Below, piece by piece: positions 24,539 through 34,209 of a stretch of DNA of 64,000 bases. The notes under the pieces were generated by a model, which saw only the letters and a program-made list of their open reading frames with translations, had not been told where the DNA came from and searched no databases. The position numbers and the translations under genes were made by a program. How positions within the stretch are numbered: position 1 is the stretch's first letter; each line of letters begins with the position of its first letter. Where the stretch lies: assembly GCF_000733295.1 (NCBI RefSeq), contig NZ_JPMI01000026.1:33513-97512 (forward strand). Reading direction: 5' to 3'. This stretch comes from Archangium violaceum Cb vi76 (GTDB lineage Bacteria; Myxococcota; Myxococcia; Myxococcales; Myxococcaceae).

Positions 24539-27220
24539 TCAGTTGACCTTCACGGTGATGGGCGCCGACGTCGTGACGTTGCCCACCGCGTCGTAGGCCT
24601 TGGTCGTCAGCGTGTGAAAGCCCTTGGTCACCGACAGCAGGTTCCAGCTCACGCTGTAGGGCGACGTGGTGTCCGTGCCGATGACCTTGGTGCCGTCGTA
24701 GAACACCACCTGGGTGACACCCTGGGCGTCACTCGCGCTCGCCTGCAACGTGGTGAGCAGGAACAGCGAGGCCCCGTTGGCGGGAGACGTGAGGGCCACC
24801 GTGGGTCCGGTGTTGTCCACGTAGACGGGACGGCCGCCCGTCACGACGTTCCGCGTGTCGTTCCCCGCCAGATCGTAGGCCAGCACCTTGAGCGAGACGT
24901 TGCCATCGGGTCCGGTGCTCGAGTCCCAGTTCACCTCGTAGGGCGCCGTGGTGTCCGTGCCGATCAACGTCTCGCCCGCGTAGAACTCGACCTTCGTCAC
25001 ACCATTGAGATCGGTGGCGTTGACACTGACCGGGACGATTCCCCGAAGCCAGGTGTACGCCTGCGGAGCGGTGAACTCCGTGGACGGCGGGGTGTTGTCG
25101 ACCGTCACCACCACCTCGGTGGAGATGCCGACGTTGCCCAGGCGGTCCACGGCCCTCGCCGTGAGCCGATGGACCCCGTCCCGCCTCGGCCAGCTGGTGT
25201 TCCAGGTCGCCGCGTGGGACGTCTGGGGCGAGATGGGGAACGCGCTGAGCTCCGTCTCTCCGGAGAAGTACTCGATGTCCATGACGCCGGTGGGGTCGCT
25301 CGCCGTGGCATCGAGCACGACATTGCCCCGCAGGAGCGCCCCCGGCACCGGTGAGACGAGCACCGTGCTCGGCCCGGTGTTGTCGGTCTTGATCACGACC
25401 GCCGTGGAGGTGGTGACGCGGCCCGCGGGGTCATAGGCCTTCGCCGTGAGCGAGTAGGTGCCATCCGCCACGGCGCCGCTGTTCCACATCACCTCGTAGG
25501 GCGCGCTGGTGTCGGTGCCGAGCAGCGTCCCGTCCACGTAGACCTCGACCCGCGTCACCGCCATGTCGTCCTCGGCCGCCACGACCACCGGCACCACGCC
25601 ACCGACCGGCAGGTTGTAGCTGGTGGTGCTGTAGGGACTGGTGATCTTCACCGTCGGCGGGAAGGCATCCGTCGGCGGGCCCACCGCGAAGACGAGGTCG
25701 TCATGGTCGTCGCGCGAGCCCGTGCTGCACGACGACACCGGGCTGGTGCGCACCGCCTGGAACTGGGCGCGGATGGCCTGCAGGTCGCCCGAGGGCAGCA
25801 CCACCTCCGCCGAGAGCCAGTGGGTCCCGTAGATGGTCCCCGTGACCGAGGTCAGCCAGGTCCACGAGGGGTTCGTGGCATCGCTCGCGGAGAACAGGTC
25901 GAGCACATCCTCACCGACCGGGTCTCCGGAGACGAGGACGTCGACCCGGGCCCGCCGGTTCTCGGCCAGGAGCTCCCCACCGACGCGCGTCACGATGATG
26001 CGCTGAATCCGCTCGGAATAGACCTGGTCGAGCCCCGGCCCGTCGGCACAGCCGTCGAGCGTGTTGGGCGCGTGCGGCTCCGAGGTGTTCCGGTCCTCGA
26101 CCAGCTTCGCGGTGTCGCACACCTTGTTCACCGTGTCGCACACGGGGACGCCGAGCACGGGGTCGAACACGGCGGTGCCGGGCTTGAACAGGGTGATGGG
26201 CACCGGGGCGCTCGTGGTCGTGTTGCCCGCCAGGTCATGGGCCTGGGCGGTCAGGGTGTAGTCCGCGCTGATGGCGTAGTCGAAGTTCCACTGCACGGAG
26301 TAGGGAGCCGTCGTGTCTTCCCCGAGCCACGAGCCGTTCAGCAGGAAGACGACCTTGGCGAGCCCCCGGTCATCCGAGGCGTCCGCCGTGAGGGTGACGA
26401 GTCCTCCCGGCACGACCGTCCCGCTGGAGGGCGCGGTGAGGACCACGCTCGGCGCGGTGTTGTCGTTGTCCATGATGAGGGTGATGGGCGCCGACGTGGT
26501 CACGTTCTGCGAGAAGTCCCACGCCTCCAACGTCAACGTGTGCGGACCATTGGAGAGGTATTTGACGTACAGCGAGTCGAAGGCGTACGGCGCACTGAAG
26601 TCGATGTTGAACAGGACTCCATCCACGAAAGCCCGCACCATGTAGATGCCCCGGTCATCCGACGCGGTGCCCTGGACGCTCACGGTCTCGTGGACCGTCG
26701 TGCCGTCCGCCGGAGAGAGGATGGAGACCGTGGGCGGGACGAGGTCCTGGTCGATCGTCACGTTCATCACCGGCGTGGTGGCGATGACGTTGCCGGAGTG
26801 GTCCTTGAGCCGCGCGATCAGCGTGTGGGCGCCATTCGCCACGGGCCTCGTGTTCCAGGAGGTCTCGTCGGAGTCATAGGGATGGACGAGCCAGCCGTGC
26901 GCGATCTGCGTGGTGCCGTCCAGGAGGACGTCGTAATCGCTCACCCCCGAGAGGTTGTTGGCGAACACCCGGACCGTGATCGTCCCGGTGAGCGGCGTGG
27001 GGCTGTAGGGCAGGGAGAGGGTGAGGTTCGGCGTCCCGGTGACGGCGGCCTCGAGGGTCGTGACCTCCTCCTCTAGATGCGGGGTGTCACTCGGGGTGCC
27101 GCTGGCCGGCTCCAGCGTGGCCGCCTCCAGCGTCGTCGTGGCGAAGCTCCGGTCCAAGACCGAGGGCTCACAGGCCGTGAGCACGAGTGCTGCCGCGAGC
27201 AGCGATACCAGGATCCGCAT
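24539..27220 (-). CDS. Large lipoprotein with repeated bacterial Ig-like domains
   Basis: 893 residues. ATG 27220 has GGGGGGAG 4 bases upstream and yields a lipobox LVLTAC (Cys 18). About seven Ig-like (Big-type) domains of about 95 residues follow, each with a PPTV or APSV opening, a VTKVEFYAGETLIGTDTTAP-like core and a VTTSAPI ending. Between domains 3 and 4 lies a separate region (about residues 330-480) with paired Cys (VCDTVNKVC) and a non-Ig fold. It is probably anchored to the outer membrane and exposed, acting in adhesion or matrix binding. Divergent from the peptidoglycan-binding gene across a 208-bp spacer. Confidence 0.75.
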   Translation of the reverse strand: MRILVSLLAAALVLTACEPSVLDRSFATTTLEAATLEPASGTPSDTPHLEEEVTTLEAAVTGTPNLTLSLPYSPTPLTGTITVRVFANNLSGVSDYDVLLDGTTQIAHGWLVHPYDSDETSWNTRPVANGAHTLIARLKDHSGNVIATTPVMNVTIDQDLVPPTVSILSPADGTTVHETVSVQGTASDDRGIYMVRAFVDGVLFNIDFSAPYAFDSLYVKYLSNGPHTLTLEAWDFSQNVTTSAPITLIMDNDNTAPSVVLTAPSSGTVVPGGLVTLTADASDDRGLAKVVFLLNGSWLGEDTTAPYSVQWNFDYAISADYTLTAQAHDLAGNTTTSAPVPITLFKPGTAVFDPVLGVPVCDTVNKVCDTAKLVEDRNTSEPHAPNTLDGCADGPGLDQVYSERIQRIIVTRVGGELLAENRRARVDVLVSGDPVGEDVLDLFSASDATNPSWTWLTSVTGTIYGTHWLSAEVVLPSGDLQAIRAQFQAVRTSPVSSCSTGSRDDHDDLVFAVGPPTDAFPPTVKITSPYSTTSYNLPVGGVVPVVVAAEDDMAVTRVEVYVDGTLLGTDTSAPYEVMWNSGAVADGTYSLTAKAYDPAGRVTTSTAVVIKTDNTGPSTVLVSPVPGALLRGNVVLDATASDPTGVMDIEYFSGETELSAFPISPQTSHAATWNTSWPRRDGVHRLTARAVDRLGNVGISTEVVVTVDNTPPSTEFTAPQAYTWLRGIVPVSVNATDLNGVTKVEFYAGETLIGTDTTAPYEVNWDSSTGPDGNVSLKVLAYDLAGNDTRNVVTGGRPVYVDNTGPTVALTSPANGASLFLLTTLQASASDAQGVTQVVFYDGTKVIGTDTTSPYSVSWNLLSVTKGFHTLTTKAYDAVGNVTTSAPITVKVN

Positions 27221-27428
27221 GACTCCCCCCTCTGGGGCTGAAAAACCGTTTCCTGGGGTATTGAAGGAATCCAGACAGATTGGATCACTGACAGTGCGGG
27301 AAAAGCGGCCCCCGGGAGCGCGTGTGTCGCAACCCCCCGGAATGACTGCTGTGGCGAAGAGGGGACGCAACTTGCGGTCCCCTGAGGGCGATAACCCTCG
27401 GCAAGTCACATTTTACGAGGTTTTCGAA

Positions 27429-28565
27429 ATGCGTGTCTCCGCCGCCCCACGCAGCACCCTCGCCGCAGCCAGCTCGCCTTCGAAGCCCACATTGAAGCTC
27501 GGCGCGTCCGGTCCTTCGGTGAAGGCTCTTCAGCAGGCGCTGGCCAACGCGGGCTTTTCTCCGGGCGCGCTCGACGGCCAGTTCGGTCCGAAGACGGCCG
27601 CGGCGGTGAAGGCCTTCCAGAGCGCGAAGGGCCTCGTCGCCGACGGCATCGTCGGGCCGAAGACCTGGGCCAGGCTGACCGCGGCTCCCGCCGGCGGTGC
27701 GACCCCCACGCTCAAGCAGGGGGCGACGGGCGCCTCCGTCACCAACCTGCAGAAGCGCCTCGCCCAGCACGGCTTCAACCCGGGCGCGGCCGACGGCCAG
27801 TTCGGTCCGAAGACCACCGCGGCGGTGAAGGCCTTCCAGCGCGCGAAGGGCCTCGTCGCCGATGGCGTCGTCGGGCCGAAGACCTGGAGCAAGCTGAATG
27901 GCGCGACGGCTCCCTCGGCGCCAGCAACGGGCGGTAGCGGCCCCACGCTCAAGCAGGGCCACAGTGGCGCTCCGGTGACCGCGCTTCAGAACCGGCTCAA
28001 TCAGCTCGGCTTCAATGCCGGTGCGGCGGATGGCCAGTTCGGTCCGAAGACCACCGCGGCGGTGAAGGCCTTCCAGAGCGCGAAGGGCCTCGTCGCCGAT
28101 GGCGTCGTCGGGCCGAAGACCTGGAACAAGCTTGGCATCACGGTGAGCGGCACGCCCACGACCCCCCCCAGCAGCGGTGGCGTGCGCGGCAACTCCGCTC
28201 TCGCCAACAACGCCCGCTCGGTGGCGTTGAGCATGGGTGGTTACTCGAGCCAGGGCCTCTGCGCCACGGGCGTGAGCCGCGCCATTCAAAACACCTACGG
28301 CATCAAGGTGTGGGGCAACGGCAATGACATCGACAACAACCTGCCGAGGGACAAGTTCAAGCAGGTGAACCTGTCGCTTGCCGAAGCGCTGAAGATTCCC
28401 GGCCTCGTGCTCACCTGGGAGAAGACCTCCACCCGCCTCGGCAGCATCTACGGCCATACCGCCATCACCTCGGGCGACGGCCGCAGTTCCTACAGCGACT
28501 TCGTGGAGAGCAACACCCTGGGCGCGGGCGGCCGCAGCGGCTTCAAGGTCTTCATGCCGATCTAA
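27429..28565 (+). CDS. Peptidoglycan-binding protein, three PG_binding_1 repeats plus amidase/CHAP-like domain
   Basis: 378 residues, ATG 27429. Three PG_binding_1 domains (each about 65 residues, with DGQFGPKTTAAVKAFQ and GLVADGVVGPKTW) are joined by Ala/Pro/Thr linkers. A C-terminal domain (about residues 255-378) follows, with Cys in GLCATGVSRAIQ and His in IYGHTAITSGDG, which looks like a CHAP/NlpC-type amidase. No signal peptide is obvious; export could use another route. It probably cuts or binds cell wall, its own or prey's. The DNA repeats are nearly identical at 27535-27675, 27770-27890 and 28010-28130. Confidence 0.75.
   Translation: MRVSAAPRSTLAAASSPSKPTLKLGASGPSVKALQQALANAGFSPGALDGQFGPKTAAAVKAFQSAKGLVADGIVGPKTWARLTAAPAGGATPTLKQGATGASVTNLQKRLAQHGFNPGAADGQFGPKTTAAVKAFQRAKGLVADGVVGPKTWSKLNGATAPSAPATGGSGPTLKQGHSGAPVTALQNRLNQLGFNAGAADGQFGPKTTAAVKAFQSAKGLVADGVVGPKTWNKLGITVSGTPTTPPSSGGVRGNSALANNARSVALSMGGYSSQGLCATGVSRAIQNTYGIKVWGNGNDIDNNLPRDKFKQVNLSLAEALKIPGLVLTWEKTSTRLGSIYGHTAITSGDGRSSYSDFVESNTLGAGGRSGFKVFMPI
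27490..28135 (+). repeat. Three near-identical DNA repeats encoding PG_binding_1 domains
   Basis: Units start near 27493, 27710 and 27950. Their cores (GGCCAGTTCGGTCCGAAGAC onward for more than 80 bases) are almost the same at DNA level including synonymous positions, with short unique linkers in between. This points to recent duplication or gene conversion. Confidence 0.7.
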
Positions 28566-28698
28566 ACACCGGCTGTAAACCGAGACCCGTGACTCCACGC
28601 TTCGGGCAAGCGCACTTGAAGAAAACCTGACGCGGCCTTTGCACCCGTCAGGCGCGGTGATTGATGGTGGGCACACCCACTCCGAGACTCCGCGCACC

Positions 28699-29116
28699 AT
28701 GCCGCCCGCCCGCGTCTCCGCCCGCCTCCTGCTGCTCTCTGCCTGCGTGGGGCTCTGCCTCACGGCCTGCCAGACCGCCGCCACCGCGGTCGCACCGGCC
28801 TCAACTCCAGACGCCGCGCCTCCCGCGGCGGTCCGGAGCGCCACCCCAGCCCCGGCGGAGCAGCCTCTCACCGCCCTCAATACGCTCTTCCACCAGCAGT
28901 ACACGGGGGCCCGGAAGGCCTATACCGCCCGCCTCGGCACCGAGGAGCGCCCCGTCCTGCTCATGAAGGGGACGCTCACCTTTCTGTGGCAGGGCAAGAG
29001 CACCCAATACACCGTGCTCTCGCCGCGCTACCACGCGCTCAAGCGACAGGTTCCGCCTCCAGAGCGATCTGCTGGCCCCGTATGCCACCGAGTACCTCGG
29101 CGAGCTGCTGCGCTAG
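28699..29116 (+). pseudogene. Decayed lipoprotein gene (internal deletion and frame change)
   Basis: The 5' part (28699 to about 29041) encodes a lipoprotein with signal MPPARVSARLLLLSACVGLC, a lipobox LTAC, an Ala/Pro linker and a segment LLMKGTLTFLWQGKSTQYTV. Near 29045 the reading frame is lost. The +1-shifted frame then reads a plausible C terminus, RLQSDLLAPYATEYLGELLR, ending in TAG 29114-29116. This fits a longer gene that lost its middle and frame. The open frame itself otherwise runs on through unrelated antisense sequence. An assembly error cannot be excluded. Confidence 0.55.
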
Positions 29117-29139
29117 AACATCGCCAGGCCGCCCGTCGT

Positions 29140-32100
29140 TCAGCGCCTGGCCTTCACCGCCTCGATGTTGTCGTCATCAGCACGCTCCTCCCAGTCGAGC
29201 AGGTGGTACGGGTCGATACCGGCCAGGACGGGCTCGCGCGGCACCGTCACCGTGATCGTCTGCTCGCCGGAACGGATGCGATGCAGCCGCACATCCAGCG
29301 GCGCGCTCAACCCACCAGCGCCCTCCCCGGCCGGGCCGAATACGCCAATCGGCACATCCTCGTCCATCGGCACCTCTGTCTCCACGCCCGTGCTGTCGTA
29401 CACCACCTTGCGCGCCCGCACGTCGAGCGTCACCTGCCATGTGCCTGCTCCGAGCTGCTCCGCCATGGCTCGCTCCGTCTTGAACTCCCAGATCGTGTTC
29501 ACCTCGAACAGGTCGTGCAGGAGGGGCTTCAGCGAGTCAGGCGTGACCGCGCGGAGCTCGCGATACAGGTCCAGGGTGGTTGCCCGGGGAGCCCCGGCCG
29601 CGTCGTGCTTCTCGATCAGGCGCCGGAGTGCGAGGTTCACCTGCTCCGAACCGACGTACTCGCTCAAGGCGTACATCGCGAAGGGACCCCTGCGGTAGGC
29701 GAGGTACGGATCGAGCGCCCGGAGCAACGGTTCACCGCGGCGGATCGGCGGGTACGGATGGGGTTGGCGCATGAAGGCCAGGAGCCGCCGAAGCTGCTCC
29801 TCCCCGCGTGACGCTTTCACGGCCTGCATCGCGGAGTACCAGGCGAGCCCCTCGCTCAGAAACGGTGCCCCCTCGACGAGTGCGTACGGGAGGGTCCACT
29901 GGTGCGCCATCTCGTGTGCCACCACCGCAGAGGGGAAATCGAGGCTCCTCTCTTCATCCTCGGGACTCCAGAAGGGGAAGCCCTCTCCATGGGTGAGCAT
30001 GCTGGGCTCGGCGTGCAGCCCCGTACCGAGGCGGCCGGGATGCTCGACGATGCTGAGGTGGCGGTACGGATAGGGACCGAACTGCTCGGTGTAATAGCCC
30101 AACGAGGCCCGCACGCTTCGCATCACGCGGTCCAGGTGCGCGGTGTGTTCCGGGTGATGGAAGATCCGGATCGCGACATCCTTCCACTGTCCTTCGTGCA
30201 CCGCGTAGTCAGCGGAGAAGAAGGCCCACTCGCTCCCGATCGGGGCATCGCTGGAGTAGTGGAAGTAGCGGCGGCCGCCCTCGGTCCACGCCCGGCGCAA
30301 CGCTCCCGGCGCGACGGCGACCTGGTCCTCGTCCGTTCCCACCACCGCCTCGAAGGCGCTCCCCCCACCACGCGACGCGGGCTCGCGTGCTTCGACGTCG
30401 GAGAGAGAGGCGATCACCGGGCGCGGCTCGAGCCCGTGTGCCCGCCGGTCCGAAGCGCTCACGAGCTCGCGATGCCGCTGATAGCCGACGGAGGGGAACC
30501 ACGCCCCATGGGTGAAGGAGGTGCCGTTCGCCACCACCGAAGGGTCGACGCCGCGGTTGCCGAAGCCACGCTGCTCGACATGCACCTCGAAGTCGAGCCG
30601 CAGCGTGTCGCCGGGCTCGAGCGGCCTCTCGAAGGCGTAGAGCCGGTGGCCGTGGTCCGCGTCGTCGACCGCGAGCGTCGCCGTCCGGTCGAAGGTGACC
30701 GCTCGGGTCTCGACACCACTCATCGCCGTGGCCACGTGGATGGAATCGATCGGCAGTGCGCTGCCATTCACCAGGCGGTAGGAGCCGCGGATCTCCACCG
30801 CCCGCCGCTCGGGGTAGATCTCCACTCGCAGGTGGGTTCCTGTCAGCTGGGGCTGCGGGATGCTCTCGTACCGCCTGTAGCGTCGCTCGTACTCGGCGCG
30901 CCGCTCGGTGATGTCGGACCCGCTGAGATACGGGTTCAGGACGTTGGTGTTATAGAAAATGAAGCCGCCCAGCATCAGGATGAGCACCGCCGCCGCGCCG
31001 GCGACCCAGGCCGTGGGCCGCATGAAACGATGGCGCGCCAGCCGGAGCCGCACCCCAAGGACTCTCTCCTTGCCACGCACCCAGAGCAGCCTCGCCACTA
31101 CCGCGAGCAGCAGCGCCCACGCGGCCCAGTAGAGCTTGAACCACAGCCACGGCCCGAGGAACGGACCGAACCCGCGCATCTCCGTGTAGGTCCACCCCGG
31201 GCCGGCCCCATAGACGAGCAGGTTGTGCTCGATCCCGAGGACCGCCGCCAACACGGCGATGAACACGAAGGCCATGATGGCCACCAGGTGGCCGACGTAC
31301 TTCTGGTCCACCAGCACGTGCACCACGAGCGCGAGCAGCGCGAAGAGGAGGTATTCGGGAAGCTGAAGCCCCAACAGGACTTTCAGGTACAGCCCGAGCT
31401 CGAAGTCCTGATACCCCCGAATCACCTGAGCAAGCATCCCGGCCGTGGTCAGGAGAGCCATGAACACGGCGAGCACGAGGCCGAGTCCCAGGAACTTGCC
31501 AAGGAGAGGGGCCCATTCCGACCCCGGCAATGCGCCGGTGATCTCGCCCAGTCCGGCATCCCTCTCCCGCCAGACCAGCTCGCCGGCGAAGAACACGATG
31601 AGGAGCGGGATGATCACCCAGTGGCTCAGCTCGGCGGAGAGAGGGGCTGTCAGTTCACTGAGGACTCGCGCGGTCGTGGGGACCAGCGGGGCGCCGATGG
31701 ACACCATTTGATCGAGCACCACGGGCACCGTCAGCATCGGAATGCCCACCAGCAGGGCGAGTCCTGCCCAGCTCGTCGCGATGGTCCGGAACGACATCCA
31801 CGCGATGGCGAGCGTCTGATGCACGTGGAAGGCGAAGCCGAACGTCCGAGGGACCCGCGGGACGGAGATGGGCGCGCTCGCCGTGACGCCGATATCTTCT
31901 GACATCGGAGAGTGCGCATCCCGGCGGCGCATCCCTCGCCTCCACCTCCTGCGCTCGGTCCGATGGGCGAAGCGAAAGCGCAGGGAGGTGATTGCGAGAG
32001 CGCCCAGCGCCATGCCGAGCCACAGGAGGCGATTCGTGAGCACCGTGCCCTTCAGCGCGAGCAGGCGCCAACTCTTCTCGTTCGTCGTCCATGAATGCGA

Positions 32101-32754
32101 CAGATCCTCGACGATGAAGCGGATACCGATCGGATCCAGCAGCGTCCCCAGACCCCGCTTGAAGAGCACGACGGAGGCGACGAAGAAGGCCATGAAGAAG
32201 AGGAGCAGACTTCCGAGGTAGCTTGCCGTGGCACGGCCGCTCCACGTCGCCAGCGAGAACTGGAGCGCCGTCGCGACGAAGGCGTTCGGCAGCGCGATGA
32301 AGGCGTAGGCCGTGAGGTATGCAGCCGGCCGGAACGGACCGATCGCCTCGGCATCCACCCCAGGCGCGTAGACGGCCAGCAGGATGCCCACGGGCACGGC
32401 GAGCAGGATCAACGAATTGAGGACGAGGGCGGCGAGGAATCGCCCCCCGAGATACTCGGCCTTGCTGACGGGGACGGTGTAGATGAGGGGATGCATGCCC
32501 GCCGCCACGTCCCGCGCCGCCGCGTCGCCGGCTACGGGCGCGGCCACCAGGAGCCAGATCAGGCTGCCGAAGACCGTGGTTTTCGCGATGGCGAATGACG
32601 AGTTGAGAAAGAAGTCCTCGTAGAGCGCCTCGGAGAGGGAGGCATCTCTCGTCATCAGGAAATCGAAGACGAGCAGGACGGCGAAGAAGAGCCAGGGCCA
32701 GGCACGGCGTCCCTGGTAGGCGAGCTCGAAGCGAAAGATCGCCAGGAACTTCAT
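29140..32754 (-). CDS. ABC-2 type permease fused to an M1-like metallopeptidase
   Basis: 1204 residues. ATG 32754 overlaps the ATPase stop as ATGA. Two groups of about six membrane segments (about residues 15-260 and 315-600) form the permease, then a last segment (VAGAAAVLILMLGGFIFYNT) precedes a large soluble domain (about 640-1200). That domain carries a zinc site HEMAHQWT (H947, H951) and a likely third ligand in SEGLAWY (E968). The spacing is HExxH-x16-E, two residues shorter than the usual M1 x18. Known members of this architecture couple an exporter with an aminopeptidase-like domain; the substrate is unknown. Confidence 0.82.
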   Translation of the reverse strand: MKFLAIFRFELAYQGRRAWPWLFFAVLLVFDFLMTRDASLSEALYEDFFLNSSFAIAKTTVFGSLIWLLVAAPVAGDAAARDVAAGMHPLIYTVPVSKAEYLGGRFLAALVLNSLILLAVPVGILLAVYAPGVDAEAIGPFRPAAYLTAYAFIALPNAFVATALQFSLATWSGRATASYLGSLLLFFMAFFVASVVLFKRGLGTLLDPIGIRFIVEDLSHSWTTNEKSWRLLALKGTVLTNRLLWLGMALGALAITSLRFRFAHRTERRRWRRGMRRRDAHSPMSEDIGVTASAPISVPRVPRTFGFAFHVHQTLAIAWMSFRTIATSWAGLALLVGIPMLTVPVVLDQMVSIGAPLVPTTARVLSELTAPLSAELSHWVIIPLLIVFFAGELVWRERDAGLGEITGALPGSEWAPLLGKFLGLGLVLAVFMALLTTAGMLAQVIRGYQDFELGLYLKVLLGLQLPEYLLFALLALVVHVLVDQKYVGHLVAIMAFVFIAVLAAVLGIEHNLLVYGAGPGWTYTEMRGFGPFLGPWLWFKLYWAAWALLLAVVARLLWVRGKERVLGVRLRLARHRFMRPTAWVAGAAAVLILMLGGFIFYNTNVLNPYLSGSDITERRAEYERRYRRYESIPQPQLTGTHLRVEIYPERRAVEIRGSYRLVNGSALPIDSIHVATAMSGVETRAVTFDRTATLAVDDADHGHRLYAFERPLEPGDTLRLDFEVHVEQRGFGNRGVDPSVVANGTSFTHGAWFPSVGYQRHRELVSASDRRAHGLEPRPVIASLSDVEAREPASRGGGSAFEAVVGTDEDQVAVAPGALRRAWTEGGRRYFHYSSDAPIGSEWAFFSADYAVHEGQWKDVAIRIFHHPEHTAHLDRVMRSVRASLGYYTEQFGPYPYRHLSIVEHPGRLGTGLHAEPSMLTHGEGFPFWSPEDEERSLDFPSAVVAHEMAHQWTLPYALVEGAPFLSEGLAWYSAMQAVKASRGEEQLRRLLAFMRQPHPYPPIRRGEPLLRALDPYLAYRRGPFAMYALSEYVGSEQVNLALRRLIEKHDAAGAPRATTLDLYRELRAVTPDSLKPLLHDLFEVNTIWEFKTERAMAEQLGAGTWQVTLDVRARKVVYDSTGVETEVPMDEDVPIGVFGPAGEGAGGLSAPLDVRLHRIRSGEQTITVTVPREPVLAGIDPYHLLDWEERADDDNIEAVKARR

Positions 32755-33662
32755 GGCGCGACCTCCGGCCGCGGCTGCTCGCGGCGCCGGCCGATGTGCC
32801 CCGCCATCGTGCTGAAGTAGACGTCCTCGAGGTCCGGTTTGACGGGCTCGAAGCCGAGGCCGGGCGACGCGTCGCTGAAGACGTGCACGACCGTGCGCCC
32901 GGAGAGGAGCTTCGTGGAGATCACCGCATGCTCGCGCTCCACCGCGGGCAGCTCGTGCTTCGAGATGATCCGGCGCCAGATGCGGCCGTGCAGGTCGGCG
33001 ACCGAGCGCAGCGGCTCTGCCTCCAGCAGGATCTCTCCCTGGTCGATGATCGCCATCCGCGTGCACAGCTCGCTCACGTCCTCGACGATGTGCGTCGACA
33101 GCAGGACGACGCTGTTCTCACCCAGCTCGCTCAACAGGTTCAGGAAGCGCACGCGCTCGGCGGGATCGAGGCCGGCCGTCGGCTCGTCCACGATCATCAG
33201 CTTCGGATTGCCCAGCAGCGCGACGGCGACGCCGAAGCGCTGACGCATGCCGCCCGAGTAGCCGTCCAGCTTCTGCTTGCGCACCTCCCACAGGTTCACC
33301 TGCCGCAGGAGCGCTTCAACGACTTCCTTCCGTGCACGACGCTCCGCGATGCCCTCGAGCAGCGCGAAGTGCTCGAGCAGCTCTTCCGCGCTCACCTTCG
33401 GGTAGACGCCGAACTCCTGCGGCAGGTAGCCGAGCGTCTTCCGCACGTCATCCTTCTGCTTCAGGACATCGATGTCGCCGAGCCGGATGCTACCCGCGTC
33501 GGGCTCCTGCAGCGTGGACAGGATGCGCATCAGCGTGGACTTGCCAGCGCCGTTGGGCCCGAGCAGACCGTACATCCCCGCGGGGATCGTGAGCGTCACG
33601 TCCTTCAGCGCCTGCACGCCGTTGAGATACGTCTTGGATACGCCTCGAATGTGCAGTTCCAC
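32751..33662 (-). CDS. ABC transporter ATP-binding protein
   Basis: 303 residues. Walker A GPNGAGKST, ABC signature YSGGMRQRFG, Walker B LMIVDEPTAGLDP and the switch His in LSTHIVEDV are all present. It is the CcmA/NatA-type exporter ATPase. Residues 215-303 form a variable C-terminal extension. It overlaps the permease-peptidase gene by 4 bp, and the two form one transporter unit. Confidence 0.93.
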   Translation of the reverse strand: MELHIRGVSKTYLNGVQALKDVTLTIPAGMYGLLGPNGAGKSTLMRILSTLQEPDAGSIRLGDIDVLKQKDDVRKTLGYLPQEFGVYPKVSAEELLEHFALLEGIAERRARKEVVEALLRQVNLWEVRKQKLDGYSGGMRQRFGVAVALLGNPKLMIVDEPTAGLDPAERVRFLNLLSELGENSVVLLSTHIVEDVSELCTRMAIIDQGEILLEAEPLRSVADLHGRIWRRIISKHELPAVEREHAVISTKLLSGRTVVHVFSDASPGLGFEPVKPDLEDVYFSTMAGHIGRRREQPRPEVAP

Positions 33663-34172
33663 GGTGCTCTCTTCATACGTGCGGAAAGGCCTCAGCGACG
33701 CCGGTCACAAGGTCGGCGTGCTTCGTCAGCGGGAGGAATGTGACAGTACCGGCGCTCGATGATTCGGGACGTTGCCCGAACGGTCGTTATGCCGCGGGGA
33801 GCGGTCGCAGGCGGGCTGGGTACGCCCGGCACGGTGATGCGAGCAGGCGGCGAGGCAAGGAATACGTGCAGGACCCCACCGGCTCCACGGCCACCCTGAA
33901 CGTCTTCGGCCTCGTGCCCTGAGGGAGCCTGAAGGGCTGGGTCCAACGTCGCCCGCACAGCATGGGTCCTCTGAACTTCGCGAACTGGCTGGCCGTCGAC
34001 ACGGCCGGCACCCCGAACAACACCTCGAAACAACACCTCTCCAGTGCCCGCTCCTCGGCCAACTGCTCGAGTCAGATTCTCTCTGTCTTCCACCGGATGA
34101 TGCGGCCCGCGACGCTACTCGTTGACGCACTGCGCATTGTGGCTGCCCACACTGGCAGTTTACAAAGCGCCT
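33663..34172. other. 510-bp stretch with no recognised gene
   Basis: Only short, unconvincing frames on both strands. A plus-strand frame ending at 33922 and another from 33962 have irregular codon use and no family resemblance. The stretch probably holds the promoter of the ABC gene (minus strand) and of the oxygenase at 34210; an old gene remnant is possible. Confidence 0.4.
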
Positions 34173-34191
34173 TGTTGGCACCGTGCCAATA
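34173..34191. promoter_or_regulatory. 19-bp palindromic operator upstream of the RoxA-like gene (copy 1)
   Basis: TGTTGGCACCGTGCCAATA: half-sites TGTTGGCA and (on the other strand) TATTGGCA around a 3-base centre. It lies 18 bases before ATG 34210. The same layout recurs at 40141-40159 and 53299-53317. Size and symmetry fit a TetR-family operator; the regulator encoded at 41033 is the obvious candidate. Confidence 0.72.
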
Positions 34192-34209
34192 CGAGATGGA
34201 GACTGCGCC

